Assembly: GCA_005776725.1 (NCBI GenBank)
Contig: SXOO01000085.1
Location: 1 to 47,632 of the forward strand
DNA length: 47,632 nt
Source: Pseudomonadota bacterium
GTDB lineage: Bacteria > Myxococcota_A > UBA9042 > GCA-2863065
Reading direction: 5' to 3'
Below the pieces are notes generated by a model. The model worked only from the letters and a program-made list of their open reading frames with translations, was not told where the DNA came from and ran no database searches. Positions 1-7,487 of the stretch are shown here, in pieces (within the stretch, counting starts at the first letter, position 1; each line of letters starts with the position of its first letter). The translations under genes and the position numbers were made by a program.

Positions 1-387
1 CGTGACGAGGTGGGCGCCGCGGCCCGCGAGGGCGTTGAGGTAGAGCGGGAGCGTGGCGACGAGCGTCTTGCCCTCGCCGGTCGTCATCTCGGAGATACAC
101 CCGCGGTTCAGGACCATGCCGCCGATGAGCTGCGTGTCGTAGTGACGCATGCCCATACGGCGCTTGCCCGTCTCGCGCACGGTGGCGAAGGCCTCGGGGA
201 GCAGGTTGTCGAGCGGCTCGCCGTTTCCGAGGCGCTCGCGGAATCGCACCGTCTGCCGCGCCAGCTCTTCGTCGCTGAGCTTCGAGATGCTGGCCTCGAG
301 CGCGTTGATCGCTTGCACGCGGGGCGCGAGCTTCTTCACTTCGCGTTCGTTCTTGGAGGGGATGAGCTTCTTGAGCCAGGCGAACAT
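1..387 (-). CDS. secA: SecA preprotein translocase ATPase, N-terminal part
   Basis: The gene runs leftward off the window, so only the first 129 codons are visible. The reading opens with [14 protein letters not shown] and continues through a SecA N-terminal region ([32 protein letters not shown]) into the first nucleotide-binding motif MTTGEGKT near residue 110. That motif is the Walker A of the SecA motor. SecA is the cytoplasmic ATPase that drives unfolded preproteins through SecYEG. The ATG at 387 matches the family start and has a well-placed promoter upstream (416-444). An M48 protease lies upstream on the same strand, separated by a palindrome that may end its transcript. The family call is essentially certain; length and integrity beyond residue 129 cannot be judged. 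Confidence 0.97.
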   Translation of the reverse strand, partial: MFAWLKKLIPSKNEREVKKLAPRVQAINALEASISKLSDEELARQTVRFRERLGNGEPLDNLLPEAFATVRETGKRRMGMRHYDTQLIGGMVLNRGCISEMTTGEGKTLVATLPLYLNALAGRGAHLVT

Positions 388-415
388 GGAGACCTCAGGG
401 CCGCGAGAACGGCGC

Positions 416-444
416 AATATAGGGGGTCCCCCCCCCACCCACAA
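416..444 (-). promoter_or_regulatory. putative secA promoter
   Basis: On the minus strand TTGTGG (-35) and TATATT (-10) are separated by 17 nt, the usual sigma-70 spacing, and end about 28 nt upstream of the secA ATG. The spacer contains a long G run followed by a C run, which could bend or stall. Seen in sequence; promoter activity is inferred. Confidence 0.5.
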
Positions 445-454
445 CCTTGAATTC

Positions 455-490
455 GTGCTGGGGCCGGGGCAGCAAGCTCCCCGGCCCGGT
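455..490. repeat. double-hairpin repeat, copy R1 (partial)
   Basis: This copy contains only the first hairpin of the element seen complete at 15067-15196: an 8-bp perfect stem GGCCGGGG/CCCCGGCC around a short loop. It lies directly downstream of the M48 protease stop (497) and before secA on the minus strand, so it may act as a transcription terminator. No T-run follows it in either direction. It is flanked by GAATTCG, the same heptamer that follows copy R4 near 16105. Confidence 0.6.
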
Positions 491-496
491 GCCGCG

Positions 497-1267
497 TCAG
501 GGGGCGGCGTGGCAGGGCTGGCGGAGCTCCTCGAGGGTGGGGAGCGCTGGGGCGGTCCCCGACACCGGTGGCAACGCCTCCAGCAGCCGCTGGCGGCGTT
601 CATGCGGCTCGGGGTGTGTGCTCAGCCAGCCAGACACTGGGTGTGCCTCCATTCGGCCCAGAAATGCGCCGAGCCCGGCCGGATCGATGCCCGCCTTCGC
701 GAGCAGCGCGGCGCCGAAGTCGTCTGACTCCTGCTCCTGCGCGCGGTCGTAGGCCAGCCCCACCACGTCCGTGGCGAGGCCCGCGAGGCCGGCGAGGCTG
801 TCGTCCAGGCCGCCCAGCGCGACCGACAACGCAATCCGCGCGCCCAGCTCGCGCGCTACGCGCTGCACCCCGTGCCGGAGGGCGGCGTGACCCATCTCGT
901 GGCCCATGACGCCAGCGACCTCTTCCACCGACGTCGCGTCGGCTACGAGGCCGGTGAGCACGAAGAGATACCCGCCGGGGAGCGCGAAGGCGTTGACCGT
1001 GGGGTCGTCCAGCACGGTGAGGCGCATGACCCCGGCGTCCGCCGGCAGCTGGGCACGCAGCGGCGCAGCGAGGCGCTCGAACGCCTCGATGAGCTTCGGG
1101 TTGGTGCAGGCGTCCCCTGAGAACTGCGACGCCGCGGCCTCCCCAATGGACTCATCCAGCGTGTACGAGGACGCCAGAACCGCCTTGCGCGCGACGCAGC
1201 CGACCGTGGCGTAGCCGCCCCAGCCGAGCACGGCGAGGCCCACGACCAGACCCGCGATTTCACCCAC
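497..1267 (-). CDS. M48-family zinc metalloprotease, membrane-anchored
   Basis: With the GTG start at 1267 the product is 256 residues. Residues 4-25 form one hydrophobic segment (signal anchor). The zinc site is HEMGH at 123-127, with the third ligand in EQESD at about 178-182, as in M48 (Ste24/HtpX/LoiP-type) proteases. [13 protein letters not shown] motif follows near the C terminus, which is also typical of the family. Such enzymes cut misfolded envelope proteins or CAAX-like substrates. The open frame extends upstream to 1783, but that extension is antisense to the AIM24 gene and has no protease similarity, so the GTG just before the hydrophobic segment was chosen. It is transcribed divergently from the AIM24 cassette and upstream of secA. 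No partner gene is apparent. Confidence 0.85.
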   Translation of the reverse strand: MGEIAGLVVGLAVLGWGGYATVGCVARKAVLASSYTLDESIGEAAASQFSGDACTNPKLIEAFERLAAPLRAQLPADAGVMRLTVLDDPTVNAFALPGGYLFVLTGLVADATSVEEVAGVMGHEMGHAALRHGVQRVARELGARIALSVALGGLDDSLAGLAGLATDVVGLAYDRAQEQESDDFGAALLAKAGIDPAGLGAFLGRMEAHPVSGWLSTHPEPHERRQRLLEALPPVSGTAPALPTLEELRQPCHAAP

Positions 1268-1276
1268 GATGCGTCG

Positions 1277-1305
1277 TTTACTGTGCCCGAAGCCGGGTGT
1301 AGCTT
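1277..1305 (+). promoter_or_regulatory. putative promoter of the AIM24-adenylation-SET cassette
   Basis: TTTACT and TAGCTT are separated by 17 nt. They are followed by GGAG at 1317-1320 and, 8 nt later, the GTG at 1329. The arrangement supports 1329 as the translation start and gives the five-gene cassette its own promoter. Inference from motif match only. Confidence 0.45.
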
Positions 1306-1328
1306 GCGCGTTCTCTGGAGTCATAACC

Positions 1329-2024
1329 GTGAAGCATACCATCGAATACCAGCCCACGTTCGCGCTGCTGAGGGTCACCCTCGACCCCGGTGACGTGCTC
1401 ACCGCGGAGGCTGGCGCCATGGTCACCCGCCAGGGCCACGTGGGCATGCACACGCGCATGAACACCGACCGGAAGGCCGGCTTCTTCGGCAAGGTCTGGA
1501 TGCTCCTGATCTGCCTAGTGCGGAAGCTGGTTGGTGGCGAGACGTTCTTCGTCAACGACTTCTCGGCGCCCACGCCGGGCGAGGTCACCTTCGCCCCCAC
1601 GATGTCCGGCAACATCCTCCACAAGCGCCTCGACGGGCAGTCCCTCCTGGTCCAGAACGGGGCGTTCCTCGCCTCGTCCGGCGATGTCCGGATGAAGCTC
1701 CGTTGGGGTGGACTACGCACCCTCTTCGCCCGCGAGGGGCTGTTCCTCCTCGAGCTCTCGGGCACCGGCGACCTCTGGTTCACCAGCTACGGCGGCGTCG
1801 TCCCAATCCCGGTCGACGGCAGCTTCATCGTCGACACCGGCCACATGGTCGCGTTCGACGCGTCGCTCGACTTCGAGATCAAGACGCCGGGCGGTGGGAT
1901 CATGGGCTTCGTGGCTTCCGGTGAGGGCCTCGTCTGCGAGTTCAAGGGCAAGGGCACGGTCTACATGCAGTCGCGCAACGTCAGCGCGCTCACCGGCTGG
2001 CTTCAGCCGTACCTCGGGGGCTGA
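1329..2024 (+). CDS. AIM24/TIGR00266-family protein, paralogue 1
   Basis: The product is 231 residues, the family's usual size. It shows the family pattern: an N-terminal beta strand, then LTAEAGAMV, GGETFFVNDF, a run of beta strands with repeated glycines, VDTGHMVAF and GEGLVCEFKGKG, ending near the W/F-rich QSRNV strand. AIM24 proteins fold as beta-helix or jelly-roll-like modules. The yeast member is mitochondrial, and the bacterial members have no firm biochemical role. Paralogue 1 differs from the next two by an extra hydrophobic stretch (VWMLLICLV, about residues 56-64) where the others have a short Lys/Gly loop, so it may dip into a membrane. The GTG start is preferred over the upstream TTG at 1269 because a GGAG ribosome site precedes it. 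Three bases separate it from paralogue 2. Confidence 0.88.
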   Translation: MKHTIEYQPTFALLRVTLDPGDVLTAEAGAMVTRQGHVGMHTRMNTDRKAGFFGKVWMLLICLVRKLVGGETFFVNDFSAPTPGEVTFAPTMSGNILHKRLDGQSLLVQNGAFLASSGDVRMKLRWGGLRTLFAREGLFLLELSGTGDLWFTSYGGVVPIPVDGSFIVDTGHMVAFDASLDFEIKTPGGGIMGFVASGEGLVCEFKGKGTVYMQSRNVSALTGWLQPYLGG

Positions 2025-2027
2025 GCC

Positions 2028-2705
2028 ATGCAGGTCGAACTCGCTTGTCGCCCGGCGCAGGCCATCGCCGTGGTCCAGCTCCAGCCGGGGGAGTCGCTGG
2101 TCGCCGAGGCCGGCGCCCTCGTCGCCATGTCCACCGCGATCTCTCTCGAGACCTCCACGGGTGGAGGCATCCTCAAGGGCCTGAAGCGCATGTTCGGTGG
2201 AGAGACCTTCTTCCGAAATACGTTCCGGGCCACAGACCGCGCTGGCGAGGTGCGCCTCGCGCCCGCGCTCTGCGGCGACATGCTGCACCTCGACGTGTCG
2301 CCCGGTGAAGACTGGCTGGTGCAGTCGGGCGCGTTCGTCGCTTCTGGCTCGGAGGTCGAGCTCGACACCAAGCTCGACGGGTTCCGCGGCTTCTTCTCCG
2401 GCGCCGGGATCTTCGTACTCAAAGCGCACGGGCGCGGGCCCCTGGTCCTGGGCGCGTTTGGCGCGATCGTCCCCGTCGACGTCGATGGCACCTTCATCGT
2501 CGACACCGGGCACCTGGTCGCGTGGTCGCCCGACCTCCAGTTCAGAGTTACGAAGGCCAGCGAGCAGGGCTGGATCGCCTCGTTCCTGTCCGGGGAGGGC
2601 CTGATCGCCGAGTTCTCGGGCAAGGGGCGGCTGTGGTTCCAGACGCGCAACCCCACCGACTATGGCAGCCTCATTGGCTCCATGCTGCCCCCGCGAGCGA
2701 GCTGA
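2028..2705 (+). CDS. AIM24/TIGR00266-family protein, paralogue 2
   Basis: A 225-residue AIM24-family protein that aligns by eye along its length with its neighbours: LVAEAGALVAMS, GGILKGLKRMFGGETFF, VDTGHLVAW, GEGLIAEFSGKGRLWFQTRNP. It starts three bases after the stop of paralogue 1 and ends three bases before paralogue 3, so the three are almost certainly co-transcribed. The tandem arrangement suggests duplication followed by divergence, possibly giving subunits of a hetero-oligomer, since bacterial homologues are expected to assemble through their beta-rich faces. No catalytic residues can be picked out. The family assignment is firm; the function is unknown. Confidence 0.9.
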   Translation: MQVELACRPAQAIAVVQLQPGESLVAEAGALVAMSTAISLETSTGGGILKGLKRMFGGETFFRNTFRATDRAGEVRLAPALCGDMLHLDVSPGEDWLVQSGAFVASGSEVELDTKLDGFRGFFSGAGIFVLKAHGRGPLVLGAFGAIVPVDVDGTFIVDTGHLVAWSPDLQFRVTKASEQGWIASFLSGEGLIAEFSGKGRLWFQTRNPTDYGSLIGSMLPPRAS

Positions 2706-2708
2706 GCC

Positions 2709-3407
2709 ATGAAGTACCACCTCTTCGACAGCCCCGACTTCGCAGGCGTCAAGCTCACTTTTGATCAGGCTGGCGAGTCGTTCCGCGCTGAGTCCGGGGC
2801 CATGCTCGCCCGAGACACCGGCGTCGAGATGAAGACCGGCATGCAGGGCGGCTTCCTGAAGGCTGCGGGGCGCTCGGTGCTCGGCGGCGAGTCGTTTTTC
2901 ATGAACACCTTCACGGCCACTGGCAGCGGCCAGTCGCTCTACCTCGCGCCTGCCTCCGAGGGCGACATCATCGCCCGCGAGCTGTCTGGCGAGACCCTGT
3001 TCGCGCAGGCCGGCGCGTTCGTGGGTGCTCACCCCGACGTCACGGTCGAGACGAAGTTCCAGGGGCTCAAGGGGTTCTTCTCCGGCGAGAGCCTCTTCTT
3101 CCTCAAGCTCTCTGGCCGCGGACTCCTGTTCCTCTCCGCTTACGGCGGGATCCAGAAGATCGACGTCGGCGACGAGGGCTACGTGGTCGACACCGGACAC
3201 ATCGTCGCGTTCTCCGAGGGCCTCGACTACCGCATCCGCCCATTCGGCGGCATGAAGGGGCTCTTCTTCTCCGGTGAGGGCCTCGTCTGCGAGTTCCACG
3301 GGCGAGGCGAGCTCTGGATCCAGACTCGCAACCCACAGAGCCTCGCGTCGTTCCTCAACCCCTTCAGGGCCGTCCAGGGCTCCTCCAGCGGAGATGCCGG
3401 CGAGTGA
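2709..3407 (+). CDS. AIM24/TIGR00266-family protein, paralogue 3
   Basis: A 232-residue paralogue with the most canonical family sequence of the three: FRAESGAMLARD, GGFLKAAGRSVLGGESFFMNTF, LSAYGGIQKIDV, VDTGHIVAFSEGLDY, FFSGEGLVCEFHGRGELWIQTRNP. A short Ser/Gly-rich tail follows. Its TGA overlaps the GTG of the adenylation protein (GTGA at 3404-3407), so translation of the two is probably coupled. This overlap ties an uncharacterised AIM24 module to an amino-acid-activating enzyme. Whether AIM24 is the target, scaffold or carrier partner of that enzyme cannot be told from sequence. Confidence 0.9.
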   Translation: MKYHLFDSPDFAGVKLTFDQAGESFRAESGAMLARDTGVEMKTGMQGGFLKAAGRSVLGGESFFMNTFTATGSGQSLYLAPASEGDIIARELSGETLFAQAGAFVGAHPDVTVETKFQGLKGFFSGESLFFLKLSGRGLLFLSAYGGIQKIDVGDEGYVVDTGHIVAFSEGLDYRIRPFGGMKGLFFSGEGLVCEFHGRGELWIQTRNPQSLASFLNPFRAVQGSSSGDAGE

Positions 3408-5746
3408 GCACCCCCCACAGCGCCACCCTGCACCCAGACGACACCCTCCTCGGCGCCTTCGACCGGGTGGCCTCCAGCACGCCCGCGGCTCCGGCGCTGC
3501 TCTGCTCTCGCGGACACCTCAGCTACCGTGAGCTCCGCCGGCGCTCGGACGCCGTCGCCCGCGCGCTGCTCGACCTCGGCGTCCAGCCCGAGGAGCCGGT
3601 GGCGGTACGGATGCCGCGCTCGCCCGAGTCGGCGATCGCGCTGCTCGGTGTGTTGCGCGCTGGCGGCGCCTATGTCCCCGTCGATCCCGCCTATCCCGAC
3701 GAGCGTCAGCGATGGATGGTCCAGAACGCCGGGGCGCGAGTCGTGCTCACGGCCGGCGGGCCGGCGTGGAGCGACCTTCGGTGCCTCGACCTCCTCGGCG
3801 CTCCAGGCTCGCCCTCCGCCGTCTGGGACTTCGAGGGCACCCCACTCCCAGCGCCCCCCACCGCGCCCGGCGCGCTGCTGAACATCCTGTACACCTCGGG
3901 GTCCACGGGCCGCCCAAAAGGCGTCCTCGGCACCCACGGCGCCATGCTCAACCGCGTCGATTGGGCCCTCCGCGAGCTGCCCTTTCACGCCCAGGAGGTG
4001 GCCGCTCACCGGAGCAACCTGAGCTTCGTGGACGCCGGTCCCGAGCTCTTCACCGGCCTCCTCAGCGGTCGACCGACCGCCGTGGTCCTTCCGGAGGAGC
4101 AGGCTGACCTCGCGGCATTCGTGGACGTGCTGGGCCGCTTCGAGGTGAGCCGCATCACCGTAGTGCCGTCCATCCTCGCGGCGCTCCTGCGGGCCTCGCC
4201 GCACCTTGACCTCCCCGCGCTCCGCCTCTGGATCACCAGCGGCGAGGCGCTCACGCTCCAGCTGCTGTCTGCGTTTCGCGCGTCCCTCCCTCACGCCACG
4301 CTCGTGAACCTCTATGGCACCACCGAGGTCACCGGTGACGTGACGTGCGCACGTTTCCCGCCCGAGCGTCCGCTCCCCGCCGAGCCCGTGCCCATCGGGC
4401 ACGCCATGGCAGGTGCCGAGCTCCTCGTGCTGGATCCCGCCGGCAACCCCGTCGCTGACGGCACGGCAGGGGAGCTGTATGCGGCCGGGCCGGTCCTCGC
4501 GCAGGGTTATCACCAGAGCCCCAAGGAGGAGGCGCAGCGGTTCCCCAAAGTGCGCGGTGTCCGCACCTTCCGCACCGGTGACCTCGTGCGCCGGGCCCCC
4601 GACGGCGGCTTCGAGTACCTCGGGCGGGTCGACAACCTGGTCAAGATCCGCGGGGTGCGCGTCGAGCTCGAGGAGGTGGAGCGCACGCTCAGAGCAGCGG
4701 CCTCCGGTGAGGTCGCCGCCGTGCTCGTGGACGAGCGCCTCGTGCTGGCCGTGGCCGCCACGGAGAGCGGCGCGGCGGTCTCGTCGCTCCGGGCGCTCGC
4801 GGAGCAGCAGCTCCCCGAGGTGATGCGCCCGGTCGACTACCTCTTCGTGCTTGCCTTGCCGCTGTCACCGAACGGGAAGGTCGATCGCAAGGCGCTCGGA
4901 GCTCGAGTTCGCGACACGCACCGGTCGCTGTCGCCCCACCAGCTGCCGGTGGGACCCCTCGAGCAGCGCGTGGCCGAGGTCTGGGCCGCGCTGGTCGGTC
5001 GCACCGAGCTCGCGCGCGACGACACCTTCACCTCGCTGGGCGGCAGCTCGCTGGGTCTCGCCGAGATGCTGCTCGCCTTCGACCGCCTCCCCGGGGCCTG
5101 CCGGGTCCCCATGACCCTCGCCCGCACGGGCACGCTGGCAGAGGTCGCTGCGGCGCTGGGCGGCGCGGTCGTCGCCTCGGCCGACACCCTCGCGCACCGC
5201 GTCTCACTCACGCCGCTGAGCGAGGGCGGACGCTGCGCGGATGACGTGGTGGCGCTGTTCGTCGCGGGCTCAGCAGACGCGGCCATCCAGTCGGCCACCG
5301 AGCTGCCGATCGGCATGGACGAGGCCCAGGCGCGAGCGTTCGCTCTGTCGCACGAGGGCGTCATCATCCGCCTCGACGGCCGACCGGTGGGCGCGGGCGT
5401 GATCCACCCCCACCCCAACGTCGGAGAGGGCGTGGACGTCCCCTCTGGCGCGGTCCAGCTGGACGAGTGGCTCCTGCCCGAGTTCCGCGGGCTCGGGCTC
5501 CTCTCGGATGGCGGCGCCTGGCCGCTGCTGCTGGAGTGGCTAGCGGCCCGGTATCGCTTCGAGGTGAGCGTCGTGTGGGAAGACCACGTGGCGATGCTCG
5601 CGATCCTCTCCGCTCGCGGCTACACGCGAGTTGGGCGCAGCTACTGGCGGCCGACCGCTGACGCGGACGGTAGCGAGGGCTTCTGCGAGGTGTGGCTCAA
5701 GGACCTCCGCGCGGCTTCCGTTGACGCCGCGCGCGTGTCGATATAG
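3404..5746 (+). CDS. stand-alone NRPS-like protein: adenylation + carrier + GNAT-like domain
   Basis: A 780-residue protein. Residues ~12-500 are an ANL adenylation domain with all core motifs: YTSGSTGRPKG (163-173), NLYGTTE (302-308), FRTGDLVRR (389-397), YLGRVDNLVKIRG (405-417) and PLSPNGKVDRK with the catalytic lysine at 492. Asp210 in SFVDAGPELF falls where the alpha-amino-binding Asp of amino-acid-specific domains sits. Residues ~515-590 are a carrier domain with FTSLGGSSL; Ser549 should carry phosphopantetheine. Residues ~595-770 look like a GNAT acyltransferase fold (EFRGLGLLSDGG, then LAILSARGYTRVG). There is no condensation or thioesterase domain. The expected reaction is therefore activation of one amino acid, loading on the carrier and transfer by the GNAT domain to an unknown acceptor. 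The GTG start overlaps the upstream AIM24 stop. Confidence 0.85.
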   Translation: MSTPHSATLHPDDTLLGAFDRVASSTPAAPALLCSRGHLSYRELRRRSDAVARALLDLGVQPEEPVAVRMPRSPESAIALLGVLRAGGAYVPVDPAYPDERQRWMVQNAGARVVLTAGGPAWSDLRCLDLLGAPGSPSAVWDFEGTPLPAPPTAPGALLNILYTSGSTGRPKGVLGTHGAMLNRVDWALRELPFHAQEVAAHRSNLSFVDAGPELFTGLLSGRPTAVVLPEEQADLAAFVDVLGRFEVSRITVVPSILAALLRASPHLDLPALRLWITSGEALTLQLLSAFRASLPHATLVNLYGTTEVTGDVTCARFPPERPLPAEPVPIGHAMAGAELLVLDPAGNPVADGTAGELYAAGPVLAQGYHQSPKEEAQRFPKVRGVRTFRTGDLVRRAPDGGFEYLGRVDNLVKIRGVRVELEEVERTLRAAASGEVAAVLVDERLVLAVAATESGAAVSSLRALAEQQLPEVMRPVDYLFVLALPLSPNGKVDRKALGARVRDTHRSLSPHQLPVGPLEQRVAEVWAALVGRTELARDDTFTSLGGSSLGLAEMLLAFDRLPGACRVPMTLARTGTLAEVAAALGGAVVASADTLAHRVSLTPLSEGGRCADDVVALFVAGSADAAIQSATELPIGMDEAQARAFALSHEGVIIRLDGRPVGAGVIHPHPNVGEGVDVPSGAVQLDEWLLPEFRGLGLLSDGGAWPLLLEWLAARYRFEVSVVWEDHVAMLAILSARGYTRVGRSYWRPTADADGSEGFCEVWLKDLRAASVDAARVSI

Positions 5747-5760
5747 GGGCGCTAGCAACG

Positions 5761-6348
5761 ATGAATAACCTCTCTTCCGAAGTCGATTGGCCCCTCAAGC
5801 ACGACCCCGCCGACGTCGACCGCCTCCTCCGCTCCTGCGCCGCGCTACAGCGCCGCGCTGACGGCGAACAGGGCGTGATCGCCATCCGCCACATCGCCGC
5901 CGGGAGCACCCTCATTCACGGCTGGCACGACGCGTTCTACCTGGGCATGGCCGGGTGGGTGGCGCTCACGGTGCCCGAGATCGACGCGCTCCCCCCGGGG
6001 CAGCGCGCGCTCTTCCACCGCTACGGCCTCGACATGGACTTCGGGACCATCTTCGGCCCGCTGGACGTCATCCACGTCACCACGCTGGACAACTTCATCA
6101 ACCACTCGTGCGAGCCCAATCTCGGCTACGACCACCACGGCAACGTGGTGTCGCGGCGCTCGCTCGCTCCGGGTGAGGAGCTGCTCATCGACTACGGCGA
6201 GTTCGTCGTGAACTACGATGAGCCGTTTACGTGCCGTTGTGGCGCCAACTCGTGCCGTACCAACGTCACCCGCAACGACTGGCATCACCTGCGCTCGCGC
6301 CGCCGTCTCCCGCCTTTCATCGAGCGCAGGCTAGAGCGGCGCGCCTGA
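5761..6348 (+). CDS. SET-domain protein, probable lysine methyltransferase
   Basis: A 195-residue protein with the SET signature NHSCEPN at 114-120 (cofactor and pseudoknot region) and the catalytic-loop motif GEELLIDYG at 138-146. A zinc-type post-SET cluster CRCGANSC follows at 158-165. SET proteins use S-adenosylmethionine to methylate protein lysines. They are ordinary in eukaryotes and patchily distributed in bacteria. The ATG lies 14 bp after the adenylation protein's stop with no obvious terminator, so this is most likely the fifth gene of the AIM24 cassette, although only a weak ribosome site is visible. Nothing in the sequence names the substrate; AIM24 paralogues and the carrier protein are the obvious local candidates. 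The gap to argC has its own promoter, so the cassette probably ends here. Confidence 0.85.
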   Translation: MNNLSSEVDWPLKHDPADVDRLLRSCAALQRRADGEQGVIAIRHIAAGSTLIHGWHDAFYLGMAGWVALTVPEIDALPPGQRALFHRYGLDMDFGTIFGPLDVIHVTTLDNFINHSCEPNLGYDHHGNVVSRRSLAPGEELLIDYGEFVVNYDEPFTCRCGANSCRTNVTRNDWHHLRSRRRLPPFIERRLERRA

Positions 6349-6397
6349 GCTGGTGTGCTGCTGGTCGTCCCTGACGGCCCCGGGCCGCTGTCCCTCA

Positions 6398-6426
6398 TTG
6401 ACGACCGCGGCGCCCGGCACTAGAAG
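6398..6426 (+). promoter_or_regulatory. putative leaderless promoter of argC
   Basis: TTGACG and TAGAAG are spaced by 17 nt, and the -10 ends only 6 nt before the argC ATG. Transcription would then begin at or next to the start codon. The same geometry recurs at six other genes in this window. Confidence 0.45.
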
Positions 6427-6432
6427 CGCGCC

Positions 6433-7482
6433 ATGTCGCGCTCCCTCAACAGCATCTCGGTAGGAATCGTCGGCGCCTCTGGCTACACCGGCGTCGAGCT
6501 GGTCCGCCTGCTGAACGGGCACCCCGAGCTCCACCTCACCCACGTGCTGGCCGACAAAGCGGCTGGGAAGCCCCTCGGCGCCGTGTGGCCCGGGCTGCTC
6601 GGCCTGCCCGAGGCGCAGCTCCCCGTCACCGCATTCGATCCCGCCGAGCCGCTTCGTGGCCTCAGCGGGTGCCAGGCGGTGTTCCTGGCGCTGCCTCACG
6701 GGATCGCCGCGCGCGCGGCGCCCGCGCTGCTCGACGCCGGCCTCACGGTGGTGGATCTCGGGGCCGACTTCCGGCTCCGCGACCCCGCGGTGTACGCCGC
6801 CACCTACGGCCTCACCCACGCTTCGCCCGACCGCCTCCCCGGCGCGGTCTACGGGCTGGTCGAGCGGCGCCGTGCGGCCCTCCGCGGGGCACGCCTCATC
6901 GCCAACCCGGGCTGCTACCCCACGGCCGTGGGCCTGGCCGCCGGCCCGCTGCTCGACGCCGGGCTCTGCGGCGACCTGCTCGTGGCCGACTGCCTCTCCG
7001 GTGTCTCCGGCGCCGGCCGCACTCCCGGGCCGCGCAACCACTTCGCCGAGGTCGCCGAGAGCGCCGCCGCGTACGGCGTAGGGGGCACGCACCGCCACGT
7101 CCCCGAGATCGAGCAGGAGCTGGGCGTGCCCGTGGTGTTCACGCCGCACCTCGTCCCCATGACCCGCGGCATGCTGGCCACGGTCCACGCGAGGCCCCGG
7201 TCGCTCCCCACGCCAGAGGCTCTGTCCGAGCTCTTCCGGTCGGCCTACGCGGGCGAGGCCATGATCGTGGTCCGCGACGAGCCGCCCTCTACGCTCGAGG
7301 TCCGCGGTACGAACCGCGCCCACGTCTTCGCCACCGTCGACGCCTGCCGCGGCGTGATCACCGTGATCTCCGCCATCGACAACCTCGTGAAGGGCGCGTC
7401 GGGGCAGGCGGTCCAGGCGCTCAACGTGGCCCTGGGTCTCCCAGAGGCGCACGGCCTCCCCCTCATTCCCTGGGTCCCGTAG
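6433..7482 (+). CDS. argC: N-acetyl-gamma-glutamyl-phosphate reductase
   Basis: A 349-residue NADPH-dependent enzyme that reduces N-acetyl-glutamyl-5-phosphate to the semialdehyde, the third step of arginine synthesis. The N-terminal Rossmann motif is GIVGASGYTGVELVRLL (residues 11-27). The catalytic cysteine is Cys161 in ANPGCYPTA, and the HRHVPEIEQEL segment carries the conserved histidines of the C-terminal domain. Length is normal. It is the first gene of an argC-argJ-argB operon with gaps of 5 and 2 bases. The cytosolic role and substrate follow from the family. Confidence 0.96.
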   Translation: MSRSLNSISVGIVGASGYTGVELVRLLNGHPELHLTHVLADKAAGKPLGAVWPGLLGLPEAQLPVTAFDPAEPLRGLSGCQAVFLALPHGIAARAAPALLDAGLTVVDLGADFRLRDPAVYAATYGLTHASPDRLPGAVYGLVERRRAALRGARLIANPGCYPTAVGLAAGPLLDAGLCGDLLVADCLSGVSGAGRTPGPRNHFAEVAESAAAYGVGGTHRHVPEIEQELGVPVVFTPHLVPMTRGMLATVHARPRSLPTPEALSELFRSAYAGEAMIVVRDEPPSTLEVRGTNRAHVFATVDACRGVITVISAIDNLVKGASGQAVQALNVALGLPEAHGLPLIPWVP

Positions 7483-7487
7483 TCGCT

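Noticed and set aside
421..440. G-run/C-run near 421-440 as an intrinsic terminator
   Set aside because: The stem would lack a loop and a T-tract, and the stretch lies within the spacer of the likely secA promoter.
1713..3299. 528-codon minus-strand frame through the AIM24 genes
   Set aside because: It is antisense to three clear paralogues, and its internal similarity merely mirrors their repeated sequence.
3404..6348. A conventional non-ribosomal peptide biosynthetic cluster
   Set aside because: Only one adenylation-carrier module exists, with no condensation, thioesterase, transporter or pantetheinyl transferase nearby.
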